Below, piece by piece: positions 8,707 through 19,545 of a DNA stretch of 64,000 bases; positions within the stretch are counted from its first letter, which is position 1; every line of letters starts with the position of its first letter. A program made the position numbers and the translations under genes. This DNA comes from a bacterium 1xD8-48 (GTDB lineage: Bacteria; Bacillota; Clostridia; Lachnospirales; Lachnospiraceae), in the NCBI GenBank assembly GCA_009917455.1, contig QZDS01000018.1, positions 40,172 through 104,171 on the forward strand, given 5' to 3'. The notes beneath the pieces are model-generated. The model was given only the letters and a program-made list of their open reading frames with translations, was not told the DNA's origin and did no database searches.

Positions 8707-9471
8707 ATGAGCAGTATGACAGTAAATAATAACGGGCTTTACAATTCCTATTCCCACATTGCCAGCGGAAAGAGAATTAATACGGCGGCGGATGACGCGG
8801 CCGGTCTTGCCATCGGCAAAAAGATGGAAAGGGAAGAAACCGGGCTTCGGGTAGGAGCGGACAATGCGAAAGACGGCATTAGCGCTTTGAACGTGGCGGA
8901 CGGAGCCATGGACGGCATGATGGACTATTTGCAGAGAATCCGTGAACTTGCAGTGAAATCCATGAACGGATTAAATTCAGACACGGAAAAGCAGATGTAC
9001 CAAAATGAGATTAACCAGCTTAAGGAAGGCATCCAGTCCCTGGCAAAGGACACTACTTTCAATGAGCAAAAGCTTCTTGACGGCAGTATGGCGGATATGC
9101 ATCTGGCTACCAATCCTGACGGAAACGGCATGAAAATCCAGATGGAAAATTCCACGCTGGAAGCGCTTGGCATTGCGGACTTTGATGTGACTAAGGGCAA
9201 TTTTAACCTGCAGGACATCGATAAGGCAATGGATATGATTTCCTCCAGAAGAGGAAACATCGGAGCGCAGACCAATCGTCTGGAGCATACTTATAACTAT
9301 AATACTGCCGCTTCGCTGGAACAGTTAAATTCCAGAAGCCGTATCGAGGATTTGGATATGCCGAAAGCAATATCCGAAAAGAAGAGACAGGAACTTATGA
9401 GAGATTACGGCGCTTTGATGCTGAGAAAACGGATGGAGCAGGATTCTCTTGTGACGAGGTTATTCCAGTAA
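8707..9471 (+). CDS. Short flagellin-family protein
   Basis: 254 aa. The conserved flagellin N-terminal helices are clear (IASGKRINTAADDAAGLAIG; RIRELAVKSMNG; FNEQKLLDG), as is a C-terminal domain with RGNIGAQTNRLEH. The central variable region is almost absent. The N terminus begins about 20 residues later than in usual flagellins, so the first D0 helix is shortened. The last residues RLFQ resemble the usual flagellin end. The gene starts after AAAGGAGGTG at good spacing. No other flagellar genes are in the window. It could be a minor filament protein or an orphan flagellin-like protein. Confidence 0.85.
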   Translation: MSSMTVNNNGLYNSYSHIASGKRINTAADDAAGLAIGKKMEREETGLRVGADNAKDGISALNVADGAMDGMMDYLQRIRELAVKSMNGLNSDTEKQMYQNEINQLKEGIQSLAKDTTFNEQKLLDGSMADMHLATNPDGNGMKIQMENSTLEALGIADFDVTKGNFNLQDIDKAMDMISSRRGNIGAQTNRLEHTYNYNTAASLEQLNSRSRIEDLDMPKAISEKKRQELMRDYGALMLRKRMEQDSLVTRLFQ

Positions 9472-9485
9472 AAAACCAAAAGCCA

Positions 9486-9539
9486 AGGATAGGGACTATC
9501 CTGAGGCGGACAAAGACGCGGCACGGGAAACCGTGCCGC
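9486..9539 (-). terminator. Terminator hairpins of pyrG
   Basis: Two hairpins lie just past the end of pyrG. GCGGCACGG/CCGTGCCGC with a GAAA loop spans 9518-9539. AGGATAG/CTATCCT spans 9486-9502 and is followed, read on the minus strand, by a T-rich stretch. They could also stop the convergent flagellin transcript. Confidence 0.6.
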
Positions 9540-9547
9540 TGATAATT

Positions 9548-11152
9548 TCATCTTTCACATTTCGTAACCGCTTCAATAAATCCCTTAAACAGAGGATGCG
9601 GTCTGTTGGGCCTTGACTTAAGTTCCGGATGTCCCTGAGTGGCAAGGAAGAACGGGTGACCCGTGAGCTCGCACATCTCAATAATACGTCCGTCAGGAGA
9701 ATGGCCGGAAAGCTTCATGCCGTGCTCCGTTAAAACCGTACGGAAATCATTGTTTACTTCGTAGCGGTGTCTGTGACGCTCGTGGATAATTTCTTCCCCG
9801 TATAATTTGTATGCAAGGGAGGTCTTGTCCAGCTCGCAGGGATAAGAACCAAGCCTTAAGGTTCCGCCGATATCCTCCACACCGTTCTGATCCGGCATAA
9901 GAGCAATAACCGGGTGAGAGGTGGAAGGGTCAAGTTCAATGCTGTTTGCGTCGTTATAACCAATCACGTTGCGGGCAAATTCCACAATGGCAAGCTGCAT
10001 GCCCAGACAGAGCCCCAGGAAAGGAAGCTTGTGGGTACGGGCATAGCGAATCGCACAAATCTTGCCTTCAATACCGCGGGGACCGAAGCCGCCGGGAACA
10101 AGAATGCCGCCCACATCCTTAAAAAGGCCGTCTGCGGTTTCATCCGTAACAAGTTCGGAATCAATCCATTTGATATTCACAGTGACACGATTGGAAATCC
10201 CGCCATGCTTTAAGGCTTCCACAACGCTGATGTAAGCGTCGTGAAGCTGTACATATTTCCCTACCAGCGCAACAGTCACTTCTCCGGTGGGAGTTCTTAA
10301 GGATTCCACCATTGCTTTCCAGTCCGTAAGGTCCGGCTCAGGGCAGTCCAGCTTCAGGCATTCACAGGCAACCTGTGCCAGATGCTCGTTTTCCATGGCA
10401 AGGGGGGCTTCGTATAAATATTCCACATCCAGATTTTGCAGAACGTGGTTGTTGGGCACGTTGCAGAAAAGCGCAATTTTATCCTTGATACTCTGGCTTA
10501 AGGGATATTCGCTCCGGCATACAATGATGTCGGGACGGATGCCCATTCCCTGGAGCTCCTTGACGCTGGCCTGAGTAGGCTTGGTTTTCATCTCCTGAGA
10601 CGCTTTCAGGTAGGGAATCAGGGTTACGTGAATCAAAATTGCATTTTCATGCCCGATTTCATGCTGAAACTGGCGAATAGATTCAAGGAAAGGCTGGCTT
10701 TCTATGTCGCCGACAGTGCCGCCCACTTCGATGATGGCGATTCGGGTTTCTTCGTCCGTGAAATTTCGGTAGAAACGGCTTTTGATTTCGTTGGTGATGT
10801 GAGGGATTACCTGAACGGTTCCCCCGCCATAATCGCCCCGGCGTTCCTTTTGGAGAACGCTCCAGTAAATCTTGCCCGTGGTCACATTGGAATTCTTGTC
10901 CAGATTTTCATCAATAAAGCGCTCGTAGTGTCCAAGGTCCAAATCTGTCTCGGTGCCGTCCTCGGTCACGAAAACCTCTCCGTGCTGGATGGGATTCATG
11001 GTTCCGGGGTCCATATTGATATAAGGGTCGAATTTCTGCATCGTCACCTTATATCCTCTTGCCTTAAGCAATCTACCTAAAGAAGCGGCTGTAATTCCCT
11101 TGCCCAAACCTGAAACAACGCCGCCTGTTACAAATACGTATTTTACTGCCAT
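9548..11152 (-). CDS. pyrG: CTP synthase (glutamine-hydrolysing)
   Basis: 534 aa, the usual length. It makes CTP from UTP, ATP and glutamine. The N-terminal synthase domain starts with [13 protein letters not shown], and the C-terminal class I glutamine amidotransferase has GLCLGMQ with the nucleophilic cysteine and the HPEL end motif. The start at 11152 follows GGAGGA with 6-nt spacing; an in-frame start at 11176 has no such site. A TATAAT -10 element reads on the minus strand at 11191-11186, without a convincing -35. Confidence 0.97.
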   Translation of the reverse strand: MAVKYVFVTGGVVSGLGKGITAASLGRLLKARGYKVTMQKFDPYINMDPGTMNPIQHGEVFVTEDGTETDLDLGHYERFIDENLDKNSNVTTGKIYWSVLQKERRGDYGGGTVQVIPHITNEIKSRFYRNFTDEETRIAIIEVGGTVGDIESQPFLESIRQFQHEIGHENAILIHVTLIPYLKASQEMKTKPTQASVKELQGMGIRPDIIVCRSEYPLSQSIKDKIALFCNVPNNHVLQNLDVEYLYEAPLAMENEHLAQVACECLKLDCPEPDLTDWKAMVESLRTPTGEVTVALVGKYVQLHDAYISVVEALKHGGISNRVTVNIKWIDSELVTDETADGLFKDVGGILVPGGFGPRGIEGKICAIRYARTHKLPFLGLCLGMQLAIVEFARNVIGYNDANSIELDPSTSHPVIALMPDQNGVEDIGGTLRLGSYPCELDKTSLAYKLYGEEIIHERHRHRYEVNNDFRTVLTEHGMKLSGHSPDGRIIEMCELTGHPFFLATQGHPELKSRPNRPHPLFKGFIEAVTKCER

Positions 11153-11288
11153 AGCATTTCCTCCAAAATGAAACAATCATTCCTTATTATACAATGGAAG
11201 TAAAAGAAAAATCTACTGTAAAAGTTGAAATAAAAATAAAAATTTAAGAAAAGTTTTAGACAATCACAGATAATTCATAATCTTCTTA

Positions 11289-11317
11289 TTGATTTATGAT
11301 TTTTCAATCACTATAAT
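11289..11317 (+). promoter_or_regulatory. ftsH promoter
   Basis: TTGATT at 11289-11294 and TATAAT at 11312-11317 with a 17-nt spacer, about 50 nt upstream of ftsH. Confidence 0.75.
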
Positions 11318-11368
11318 GGAAGAGATATAGAAGAAAGAAAAATAAAAGAAAACAGACGGGGAAATACG

Positions 11369-13579
11369 ATGAGTGAAAATAACCTGAATCAATATGACGG
11401 CGGCCGGGGAGGAAATAACGGGGCGCCGGGGAATGGAAACGGCGGAGCCGGAGGAACGGGCGGTCCGAACAAGGACTCGAGAAGACAGAACATAATCATG
11501 TTCGTCATTGCGGCGCTTTTATCGCTCCTAATGGTGAGCGCCTTTGTAAAGCTGATTACCGGAGATTCCGAGGAGGAGATTTCTTATAACGAATTTATCC
11601 AGATGCTGGATGAGAAAAAGGTTGAATCTGTAGTGATAGGGGGCGACAGGATTTATATTGAGCCCAAATCAGAAAAAAATTCCCAGTCGCCGATTCTGTA
11701 TATGTATGGAATGAATTCCATGGTGAGCTACTATACCGGCAAAATCGAGGACGACGACACGTTGACGGCACGGCTTCTTGAAGCGGACGTGGAAGTAAAG
11801 GGGCAGGTGGCGGACGGCACGGGCACACTGATTAGCTTCTTACTGTCCTATGTTTTCCCTTTCGTGCTTATGTGGGGGCTGCTCAGCCTTCTTTTCCGCA
11901 AAATGTCCAAGGGCGGCGGCCCTATGGGTGTGGGACGGAGCACGGCCAAGGTTTATGTCCAGCGGGAAACGGGGATTACCTTTAAGGATGTGGCGGGCGA
12001 GGACGAAGCCAAGGAATCTTTACAGGAGGTAGTGGATTTTCTGCATAATCCGGGGAAATATGTGCAGATTGGCGCAAAGCTTCCCAAGGGCGCGCTTTTA
12101 GTAGGCCCTCCCGGAACAGGAAAGACGCTGCTGGCAAAGGCGGTGGCAGGCGAGGCAAAGGTGCCCTTTTTCTCCCTGTCCGGTTCGGATTTCATTGAAC
12201 TGTATGTGGGAGTGGGCGCTTCCAGAGTGAGGGATTTGTTTAAGGAAGCCACCAAGAACGCCCCCTGCATTATATTTATCGACGAGATTGACGCCATTGG
12301 GCGCAGCCGCGACAGCAAATACGGCGGCGGTAACGAGGAGCGGGAGCAGACCCTGAATCAGCTTCTCTCGGAGATGGACGGTTTTGACACCTCCAAGGGA
12401 ATTCTGGTCCTGGGTGCCACCAACAGGCCGGAGATACTGGATAAGGCGCTTCTTCGTCCTGGGCGGTTTGACAGAAGAATTATTGTGGATAAGCCGGATT
12501 TAAAGGGAAGGGTGGAAATTTTAAAGGTGCACGCCAAGGATGTCCATCTGGATGAAAGCGTGGATTTGGATGCTATTGCCCTTGCCACCAGCGGCGCGGT
12601 GGGCGCGGATTTGGCGAATATGATAAACGAGGCGGCTATCAATGCGGTACAGCACGGCAGAGAGTATGTGACTCAGAAGGATTTGTTTGACGCAGTAGAG
12701 CAGGTGCTGGTGGGAAAAGAAAAGAAAGACCGCATCATGAGCAAGGAGGAGCGCAAGATTGTATCCTATCATGAGGTGGGTCATGCGCTAATCAGCGCTT
12801 TGCAGAAAAATTCGGAGCCGGTGCAGAAAATCACCATTGTGCCAAGAACCATGGGAGCTCTGGGATACGTTATGCACGTGCCCGAGGAGGAGAAGTACCT
12901 GCAGACGGAAGCCGAGCTTCATGACAGGCTGGTGAGCCTGCTTGGCGGCCGTGCGGCGGAGGAGCTTGTATTTGGAAATGTCACTACCGGAGCGGCCAAT
13001 GATATTGAGCAGGCCACGAATATTGTGACAAACATGATTACCCGCTTTGGTATGAGCAGGCGTTTCGGGCTGATGGGGCTTGCCACGGTGGAAAGCGAAT
13101 ATTTAGGCGGCGGCGCAAGGCTGACCTGCAGCGACAGGACGGCAGCCGATGTGGATACGGAAGTGATGGAAACCTTAAAGTGCTGTTATGACGAGGCAAA
13201 GGAACTTCTTTCCGGCAACAGGGAGCTGATGGATAAGCTGGCGGCTCATCTGATAGAAAAGGAAACCATCAGCGGCAAGGAATTTATGAAAATTTACCGG
13301 AAGGAAAAAGGGCTTCCCGAGCCTGCGGAAGGCGAGGAAGAAGCGGATAAGGACAAGGCAGAAAAGAAAGCGGAAACCGGCGATTCCGCAAAAGGAGAGC
13401 CGGAAGGAGGCGTTGCTGCGTCAGACGATGCATCAGACAAAAGAGGCGCTGCGGCGTCAGGCGAAGCATCGGACAAAGGGGGCGTTGCTGCGTCAGGCGA
13501 TGTATCTGACAAAGGTGGCGCACAGAGTGACAACAAAGTAACCGGGCGTTTTTCAAACGCACCGTCCGACTGGTTTTAG
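11369..13579 (+). CDS. ftsH: ATP-dependent zinc metalloprotease FtsH
   Basis: 736 aa. This membrane-bound AAA+ protease degrades misassembled membrane proteins and short-lived regulators. A Gly/Asn-rich N terminus precedes two membrane helices (about 40-60 and 150-172). The AAA domain has Walker A GPPGTGKT from Gly246, Walker [12 protein letters not shown] and the second-region-of-homology arginines near RPGRFDRR. The zinc site is H468EVGH. The protein is about 100 residues longer than compact FtsH because of a charged, low-complexity C-terminal tail that includes three 12-residue repeats. Confidence 0.97.
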   Translation: MSENNLNQYDGGRGGNNGAPGNGNGGAGGTGGPNKDSRRQNIIMFVIAALLSLLMVSAFVKLITGDSEEEISYNEFIQMLDEKKVESVVIGGDRIYIEPKSEKNSQSPILYMYGMNSMVSYYTGKIEDDDTLTARLLEADVEVKGQVADGTGTLISFLLSYVFPFVLMWGLLSLLFRKMSKGGGPMGVGRSTAKVYVQRETGITFKDVAGEDEAKESLQEVVDFLHNPGKYVQIGAKLPKGALLVGPPGTGKTLLAKAVAGEAKVPFFSLSGSDFIELYVGVGASRVRDLFKEATKNAPCIIFIDEIDAIGRSRDSKYGGGNEEREQTLNQLLSEMDGFDTSKGILVLGATNRPEILDKALLRPGRFDRRIIVDKPDLKGRVEILKVHAKDVHLDESVDLDAIALATSGAVGADLANMINEAAINAVQHGREYVTQKDLFDAVEQVLVGKEKKDRIMSKEERKIVSYHEVGHALISALQKNSEPVQKITIVPRTMGALGYVMHVPEEEKYLQTEAELHDRLVSLLGGRAAEELVFGNVTTGAANDIEQATNIVTNMITRFGMSRRFGLMGLATVESEYLGGGARLTCSDRTAADVDTEVMETLKCCYDEAKELLSGNRELMDKLAAHLIEKETISGKEFMKIYRKEKGLPEPAEGEEEADKDKAEKKAETGDSAKGEPEGGVAASDDASDKRGAAASGEASDKGGVAASGDVSDKGGAQSDNKVTGRFSNAPSDWF
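13418..13525 (+). repeat. Three tandem 36-nt repeats in the ftsH tail
   Basis: Units begin at 13418, 13454 and 13490, in frame. They encode [24 protein letters not shown] and [12 protein letters not shown]. The units are similar at DNA level, consistent with recent slippage expansion. Confidence 0.9.
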
Positions 13580-13599
13580 GAATTGATAAGAATGCAGAA

Positions 13600-13644
13600 A
13601 AGGACATCATTACAGGGCAAAAGTCCATAAATAATGATGTCCTT
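13600..13644 (+). terminator. Hairpin between ftsH and uvrC
   Basis: AAGGACATCATTA (13600-13612) pairs perfectly with TAATGATGTCCTT (13632-13644). Only a short T stretch follows, so termination may be partial. The uvrC ribosome site begins about 10 nt later. Confidence 0.65.
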
Positions 13645-13665
13645 ATTTCGCTGTGGAGGTTTGGT

Positions 13666-15537
13666 ATGTTCGACATTCAGGAAGAATTAAAGAAACTCCC
13701 CAATTGTCCGGGAGTCTACATTATGCATGACGAAAAGGACGCCATCATTTATGTGGGGAAGGCGGTGAATCTTCACAACCGTGTCCGCTCCTATTTCCGC
13801 AAGAATATCGGGAGAGGTCCCCAGATAGATAAAATGGTAACGCTCATCAGCCGGTTTGAGTATATTGTTACCGATTCCGAGCTGGAGGCTCTGGTGCTGG
13901 AAAACAATCTGATTAAGGAGCACAGCCCCAGGTACAACACGCTGCTCAAGGATGACAAGACCTACCCTTACATCAAGGTTACCATGGGGGAAAGCTATCC
14001 GAGGGTGCTTTTTTCCAGGCAGATGAAGAAGGACCGTTCCAGGTATTTCGGCCCCTACAGCGGTGCGGCGAAGGTGAAGGAAACCATTGACTTAATTAAC
14101 AAGCTTTATCAGCTCCGCACCTGTAATAAAAATCTTCCGAGAGATTGTGGGAATGAGAGAGCGTGCCTGAACTACCACATTAAACAGTGCCTTGCACCCT
14201 GTCAGGGAAACATCACGGAGGAAGAATATCAGGCGCAGGTGAAAAAAGCGCTGGATTTTCTGAACGGCAGTTATCAGGATACCCTGAAGGATTTGGGGGA
14301 GAAAATGCAGGCGGCCGCAGAAAATCTGGAATTTGAGGAGGCAGCAAGATACCGGGATTTATATAACAGCGTCAATGAAATTGCGACCAGACAGAAAATC
14401 ACGGACAGCGACGGGGAGGATAAGGATATCATTGCCCTGGCAGCTGACGAGAGAGACGCTGTGGTTCAGGTTTTCTTTGTGCGCGACGGAAAGCTCATTG
14501 GCAGGGAGCATTTCTATATGGCACATGTGTCGGAAACTCCCGGGGCACAGATACTCCTTGATTTTGTAAAGCAGTTTTATGCGGGCACACCCTTTATCCC
14601 CAGAGAGCTGATGTTGCAGGAGGCCATCGAGGATATGGAGGTCATTGAGCAGTGGCTCACCAGAAGGAAGGGCAGCCGTGTTTATATCAAGGTGCCCAAA
14701 ATCGGCTATAAGGAAAAGCTGGTGGAGCTGGCGGCGAAAAATGCCATGCTGGTTTTAAGTCAGGACAAGGAGCGCATCCGCCGGGAGGAAGGAAGAACCA
14801 TCGGCGCGGTGAAGGAGATAGCAGGCCTTCTCGGCCTTTCCGAGGTGAGCCGGATGGAGGCTTTCGACATCTCCAATATCAGCGGCTTTGCCAACGTGGG
14901 TTCCATGATTGTCTATGAAAAAGGGAAGCCTAAACGCAGCGATTACAGAAAGTTTCGGATTAAAACCGTTTCCGGGCCGGACGATTATGCGTGTATGAAA
15001 GAGGTTTTAACCAGAAGATTTGTCCACGGCATGGAGGAACAAAAGATATTAGAGGATAAAGAGCTGGAAAAGGAGTTCGGGAGCTTTACGAAGTTCCCCG
15101 ATTTGCTTCTCATGGACGGCGGAAAGGGGCAGGTGAATATTGCCCTGCAGGTTTTAAGCGAGCTGCATCTGAATATTCCGGTGTGCGGCATGGTGAAGGA
15201 CGACAATCACAACACAAGAGGACTCTATTATAATAATGAAGAAATACAGATTGACAGATACAGCGAGGGCTTTAAGCTGATTACCCGGATTCAGGACGAG
15301 GCACACAGATTTGCCATCGAGTACCATCGCTCCCTTCGTTCCAAAGCCCAGGTACAGTCGGTTCTGGAGGGGATTCCCGGCGTGGGGCCATCCAGAAGAA
15401 AGGCATTGATGCGCAGGTTTAAGTCCATAGAGGAAATTAAAAACGCGGAGGTGGAGGCGCTGGCGGGCGTGGACGAAATACCGGAGTCGGTGGCAAGGGG
15501 GATTTATGAGTTTTTCCATGAGAAGGAACGAGGCTGA
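13666..15537 (+). CDS. uvrC: Excinuclease ABC subunit C
   Basis: 623 aa, full length. It makes the dual incisions in nucleotide excision repair with UvrA/UvrB. The GIY-YIG nuclease domain is at the N terminus (GVYIMHDE and IIYVGKA). A UVR UvrB-contact segment is near residue 205-230. The RNase H-like C-terminal nuclease begins near [10 protein letters not shown], and tandem HhH motifs end the protein ([17 protein letters not shown]). The start follows GGAGG at good spacing. Confidence 0.97.
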   Translation: MFDIQEELKKLPNCPGVYIMHDEKDAIIYVGKAVNLHNRVRSYFRKNIGRGPQIDKMVTLISRFEYIVTDSELEALVLENNLIKEHSPRYNTLLKDDKTYPYIKVTMGESYPRVLFSRQMKKDRSRYFGPYSGAAKVKETIDLINKLYQLRTCNKNLPRDCGNERACLNYHIKQCLAPCQGNITEEEYQAQVKKALDFLNGSYQDTLKDLGEKMQAAAENLEFEEAARYRDLYNSVNEIATRQKITDSDGEDKDIIALAADERDAVVQVFFVRDGKLIGREHFYMAHVSETPGAQILLDFVKQFYAGTPFIPRELMLQEAIEDMEVIEQWLTRRKGSRVYIKVPKIGYKEKLVELAAKNAMLVLSQDKERIRREEGRTIGAVKEIAGLLGLSEVSRMEAFDISNISGFANVGSMIVYEKGKPKRSDYRKFRIKTVSGPDDYACMKEVLTRRFVHGMEEQKILEDKELEKEFGSFTKFPDLLLMDGGKGQVNIALQVLSELHLNIPVCGMVKDDNHNTRGLYYNNEEIQIDRYSEGFKLITRIQDEAHRFAIEYHRSLRSKAQVQSVLEGIPGVGPSRRKALMRRFKSIEEIKNAEVEALAGVDEIPESVARGIYEFFHEKERG

Positions 15538-15541
15538 ACTA

Positions 15542-15570
15542 TTGAGATTATCCCGTTTGTGTGATACACT
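15542..15570 (+). promoter_or_regulatory. hprK promoter
   Basis: TTGAGA at 15542-15547, a 17-nt spacer, and TACACT at 15565-15570 preceded by a TGN extended -10. It lies in the short gap after uvrC. Confidence 0.65.
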
Positions 15571-15614
15571 AACACTTAGAAAAAGAACAGTGGGCAGAGA
15601 GAAAAGGAGCGGCC

Positions 15615-16565
15615 ATGGCAAATGTAAAGTTGCAACAGATTATTGAAAAAATGAAGCTGGAAAATGTGACACCGGAGCTGGATATCTCAAAGATTAAGAT
15701 TACCCAGCCGGACATTAACCGGCCGGCATTGCAGCTGGCCGGCTATTTTGAGCATTTCGAGGCAATCAGAATACAGATTATCGGTTTTGTGGAGTACAGC
15801 TATATGAAGGCGATGCCGCAGGAGCGCCAGCAGGAGATTTACAGAAAGTTTCTGTCCTTCGATATCCCTGCAATTGTGTTCTGCAGGGATTTGGAACCGG
15901 ATGACCTTTTCAAGCAGATTGCAATGGAAAATGAAATTCCTCTTTTGAAAACACAGAAGGCCACCTCCGCCTTTACCGCCGAAATTATCAAATGGCTGAA
16001 TGTACGGCTGGCGCCCTGCATCTCCGTTCACGGCGTGCTGGTGGATATTTACGGCGAGGGCGTTTTGATTACGGGGGAGAGCGGCATCGGTAAATCCGAG
16101 GCGGCGCTGGAGCTGATTAAGAGAGGGCATCGTCTGGTGACCGACGACGCGGTGGAAATCCGTCGTGTGAGCGAGGAAACGCTGGTGGGCTCCGCACCCG
16201 ATATTACCAAGCACTTTATTGAGCTTAGGGGTATCGGCATCGTGGATGTGAAGACCCTTTTCGGTGTATCCAGCGTCAAGGATACCCAGAACATTGACCT
16301 GGTGATTCGCCTTGAGGACTGGGACAAGGAAAAGGAATACGACAGGCTTGGCCTTGAGGAGGAATATACGGAATTTCTGGGGATTAAGGTGGTATGCCAC
16401 AACATTCCCATCCGTCCGGGAAGAAATCTTGCAATTATCTGCGAGTCTGCGGCCATTAACCACCGCCAGAAGAGAATGGGCTACAACGCGGCGCAGGAGT
16501 TATACCGGAGGGTGCAGGAGTCCCTTGCGAAGCGGCGGCTTGAGGCGGAGGACGACGACTATTAA
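15615..16565 (+). CDS. hprK: HPr kinase/phosphorylase
   Basis: 316 aa. It phosphorylates and dephosphorylates Ser46 of HPr and Crh, and so controls carbon catabolite repression in Gram-positive bacteria. Walker A is GESGIGKS at residues 154-161. The family signature IELRGIGIVDVKTLFG follows, as does the HRLVTDDAVEI segment. An HPr-family partner with an intact Ser46 is encoded at 20505 in the same gene block. Confidence 0.96.
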   Translation: MANVKLQQIIEKMKLENVTPELDISKIKITQPDINRPALQLAGYFEHFEAIRIQIIGFVEYSYMKAMPQERQQEIYRKFLSFDIPAIVFCRDLEPDDLFKQIAMENEIPLLKTQKATSAFTAEIIKWLNVRLAPCISVHGVLVDIYGEGVLITGESGIGKSEAALELIKRGHRLVTDDAVEIRRVSEETLVGSAPDITKHFIELRGIGIVDVKTLFGVSSVKDTQNIDLVIRLEDWDKEKEYDRLGLEEEYTEFLGIKVVCHNIPIRPGRNLAIICESAAINHRQKRMGYNAAQELYRRVQESLAKRRLEAEDDDY

Positions 16566-16638
16566 AATTATGCAAATGCATACATTTTTAAATGCATAAA
16601 ACAAAGAAACCATAATAAAAATAAAGGGAGGGATACTT

Positions 16639-17583
16639 ATGGGTAAGTATATTTTTGGCGTGGATATCGGGGGAACAACGGTTAAACTGGGATTTTTTGA
16701 CAGAGAGGGAACCCTTCTTGACAAGTGGGAAATCCCAACAAGAACAGAGGACGACGGCTGCAACATTCTCCCGGATGTTGCGGACAGCATCAGCGAAAAG
16801 CTGAAGGAAAAGGAAGTGGCCATAGAAGATGTGGCAGGTATTGGTGTGGGCGCGCCGGGACCTATTGACGGCGAAGGCGTGGTACACAGAGCGGTGAATT
16901 TAGGATGGGGCGTTTTCAGTATCAAAAAGACGCTGGAGGATATTCTTCATCTGCCGGTTATGGCCGGAAACGATGCCAACGTGGCGGCCCTGGGCGAAAT
17001 GTGGAAGGGCGGCGGCAGAGGCAGCCGCGATCTGATTATGGTAACTCTCGGAACCGGGGTCGGCGGCGGCATCATCACGGACGGAAGGATTTTGACCGGC
17101 GTTTGCGGCGCAGGCGGCGAAATCGGCCATGTGCATGTGGAGGATGCGGAAACGGAGAGCTGTAACTGCGGAAACTACGGGTGCCTTGAGCAGTACACTT
17201 CCGCGACAGGCATTACAAGGCTGGCGAACCGGAAGCTTGCGGGCTGTGATAAGGAAAGCGTCTTAAGAGGCGGCGAGGTTTCCGCCAAGACGGTTTTTGA
17301 CGCTGTAAAGCAGAAGGATGCTCTTGCAATGGAGATTGCGGAGGAATTCGGAAAATATCTGGGAGACGGTCTGGCGGTGATTGCCAGTGTAATCAATCCC
17401 GATACCATTGTAATCGGCGGCGGCGTTTCCAGGGCGGGAGAAATTCTGATGGATTATATCAGGCCCCATTATGAGAAAAACGTGTTCCACGGAAGCAGGG
17501 AAGTGAAGTTTGCCCTTGCGACTCTTGGAAATGACGCGGGGATTTATGGCTCAGCAAAGCTGGTTCTGGACGCTGTTGTGTAG
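16639..17583 (+). CDS. glkA: ROK-family glucokinase
   Basis: 314 aa. It phosphorylates glucose at C6 with ATP in the cytoplasm. It has the N-terminal phosphate loop DIGGTTVKLGF, the catalytic region GNDANVAALGE, and the ROK zinc motif CNCGNYGCLE. The start has AGGGAGGG at good spacing. The neighbourhood (hprK upstream, murB downstream) fits a central carbon role rather than a repressor, and there is no N-terminal helix-turn-helix. Confidence 0.92.
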   Translation: MGKYIFGVDIGGTTVKLGFFDREGTLLDKWEIPTRTEDDGCNILPDVADSISEKLKEKEVAIEDVAGIGVGAPGPIDGEGVVHRAVNLGWGVFSIKKTLEDILHLPVMAGNDANVAALGEMWKGGGRGSRDLIMVTLGTGVGGGIITDGRILTGVCGAGGEIGHVHVEDAETESCNCGNYGCLEQYTSATGITRLANRKLAGCDKESVLRGGEVSAKTVFDAVKQKDALAMEIAEEFGKYLGDGLAVIASVINPDTIVIGGGVSRAGEILMDYIRPHYEKNVFHGSREVKFALATLGNDAGIYGSAKLVLDAVV

Positions 17584-17704
17584 CAGTTCATCCAGGCCGT
17601 TCATAAGTCGCCGGATTGTATGTAATGGCTGACCGTTACAAATAATCAGGGAAATCTGTTTTTGTATTTTGCGGTATCGCAGGCAATGTGCCAGAGGAAT
17701 AAAA

Positions 17705-18607
17705 GTGGAAAAATTGATGAATGCTTACGTGCCGGAGGAAGATATTTTATCAAAGGAACCTATGTGGAAACATACGACCTTTCGTGTGGGAGGAGAGGCG
17801 GATTGTTTTGTCAGAATCAGCAGCCCGTCTCAGCTCGCCGGGCTGATTCCCCGTTTGAAGGAAAACGGAATTCCCTGGTTTATCATGGGAAACGGAAGCA
17901 ACCTTCTTGTGGGGGATAAGGGCTTTCGGGGCGTTATTTTACAGATTGGGAGTAAAATGGGCGCTCTTTCCAAGGAAGGAAGCCGTATCAGGGCGGGAGC
18001 GGGCGCTCTGCTTTCCGCGACGGCGAAATATGCCATGGAGCAGGGGCTTGCGGGACTTGAATTTGCCTCGGGGATTCCCGGCACCGTGGGAGGCGGCGTT
18101 ATGATGAACGCCGGCGCTTATGGCGGCGAGATGAAGCAGGTGATAAGGAGCGTCACGGTTCTTGACGAAAACGGCAGGGTTTATGAGCTTGACAGCGACG
18201 CCATGGAGTTCGGATACCGCACCAGCGTCATCAAAAGGAGGCGCCTTATCGTGCTGGAGGCGGTAATGGTGCTTGAAGCGGGAGACAAAGAAGAAATCCG
18301 GGCAAAGATGGAGGAGCTTGCCGCAAGGAGAAAAGAAAAGCAACCTCTTGAATTTGCCAGTGCAGGCAGCACCTTTAAAAGGCCGGAAGGATATTTTGCC
18401 GGAAAGCTGATTATGGAGGCGGGGCTTAGGGGCTATGGCGTGGGCGGCGCCCGGGTTTCGGAAAAGCACTGTGGATTTGTGATTAATGCCGGGGAGGCCT
18501 GCGCGGCCGATATTGCGGCAGTAATAAAAGAGGTGCGAAGGAGAGTAAAGGAGCATTCAGGCGTCAGTTTGGAGCCGGAGGTAATCTTCTTAGGAGACTT
18601 TACGTAA
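17705..18607 (+). CDS. murB: UDP-N-acetylmuramate dehydrogenase
   Basis: 300 aa from a GTG at 17705, which has AGAGGA six nt upstream; an in-frame ATG at 17717 is the alternative. It reduces UDP-GlcNAc-enolpyruvate to UDP-MurNAc in peptidoglycan synthesis. It has an FAD-binding type 4 fold (TTFRVGGEADCF, MGNGSNLLVGD, ASGIPGTVGGGVMMNAGAYGG) and a C-terminal domain with the catalytic serine in AGSTFKRP. Its length and lack of an extra loop fit the shorter murB class of Gram-positives. Confidence 0.95.
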   Translation: MEKLMNAYVPEEDILSKEPMWKHTTFRVGGEADCFVRISSPSQLAGLIPRLKENGIPWFIMGNGSNLLVGDKGFRGVILQIGSKMGALSKEGSRIRAGAGALLSATAKYAMEQGLAGLEFASGIPGTVGGGVMMNAGAYGGEMKQVIRSVTVLDENGRVYELDSDAMEFGYRTSVIKRRRLIVLEAVMVLEAGDKEEIRAKMEELAARRKEKQPLEFASAGSTFKRPEGYFAGKLIMEAGLRGYGVGGARVSEKHCGFVINAGEACAADIAAVIKEVRRRVKEHSGVSLEPEVIFLGDFT

Positions 18608-18637
18608 AAAGCCCCGGAGGCGGGGAATGGAGGCGTT

Positions 18638-19501
18638 ATGCGGTTTGTGGTAGTGACCGGCATGAGCGGAGGCGGAAAAAGCACGGCTCTGCGCATGCTG
18701 GAGGATGCCGGATATTATTGCGTGGACAATCTTCCGGTGCTTTTGATAGAGAAATTTGTGGAGCTGATAGCAACGCCCGACGGCGAGGTTACAAAGGTTG
18801 CCCTGGGGCTTGACGTCCGCGCGGACCAGGCTTTCGAGACGACGACGAAAATTTTGGATAAGCTGAAAAATGACGGTTACGCTTTTGAAATCCTTTTTAT
18901 GGAGGCAAATGACAAAACGCTCCTTAAGCGTTACAAGGAAACCAGAAGGGTGCATCCTCTTTCCCCTTATGGAAGAATTGAGGACGGAATCAAAAGAGAA
19001 AGGGCGATATTAAGCAATATCCGGGCAAAGTCCGATTATGTAATCGATACCTCCCGGCTCCTTACCAGAGAGCTGAAGGAGGAGCTGGACAGGATTTTCG
19101 TGCAGAACGAAGGCTATAACAGCCTGATGGTCACGGTACTGTCCTTTGGTTTTAAGTATGGTATTCCGGCAGACGCCGATTTGGTTTTTGATGTGAGATT
19201 TTTGCCGAACCCGTTCTATATCGATGAGCTGAAACATAAAACTGGTAATGAAAAAGAGGTTCAGGATTACGTTATGAGTTTTCCTGAGGCTCATACGTTT
19301 ATAGAAAAGCTGGCGGATTTGGTGGGTTTCCTGATTCCCAACTATGTAAAGGAGGGAAAGTATCAGCTGGTGATAGGAATCGGCTGTACCGGCGGAAAGC
19401 ACAGAAGCGTGACGCTGGCAAACCGGCTTTATGAGCACATGAAAAACAAGGGCGAATACGGGATTAAAATTGCGCACCGGGATGTGGGACAAGGCCTTTG
19501 A
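18638..19501 (+). CDS. rapZ: RNase adapter / nucleotide-binding protein RapZ (YvcJ)
   Basis: 287 aa. It has Walker A GMSGGGKST at the N terminus and the conserved C-terminal block IGCTGGKHRSV. In enterobacteria RapZ controls the GlmZ sRNA; in Firmicutes YvcJ is a nucleotide-binding protein whose role is less clear. A small CCCCG/CGGGG hairpin precedes the start, followed by GGAGG. It sits between murB and whiA as in many Gram-positives. Confidence 0.94.
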   Translation: MRFVVVTGMSGGGKSTALRMLEDAGYYCVDNLPVLLIEKFVELIATPDGEVTKVALGLDVRADQAFETTTKILDKLKNDGYAFEILFMEANDKTLLKRYKETRRVHPLSPYGRIEDGIKRERAILSNIRAKSDYVIDTSRLLTRELKEELDRIFVQNEGYNSLMVTVLSFGFKYGIPADADLVFDVRFLPNPFYIDELKHKTGNEKEVQDYVMSFPEAHTFIEKLADLVGFLIPNYVKEGKYQLVIGIGCTGGKHRSVTLANRLYEHMKNKGEYGIKIAHRDVGQGL

Positions 19502-19545
19502 CGGTGGTCCGCCCCCATTCGGAGGCTGATGGGAAGTGGTAAAAA

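Noticed and set aside
15687..16463. 258-codon minus-strand frame opposite hprK
   Set aside because: Shadow of hprK: no motif, no start signal and no promoter. The plus-strand protein has all HprK motifs.
16566..16638. Inverted ATGCA-type repeats between hprK and glkA as a terminator or operator
   Set aside because: The repeats are short and AT-rich, overlap in several ways and have no T-run. Too weak to call.
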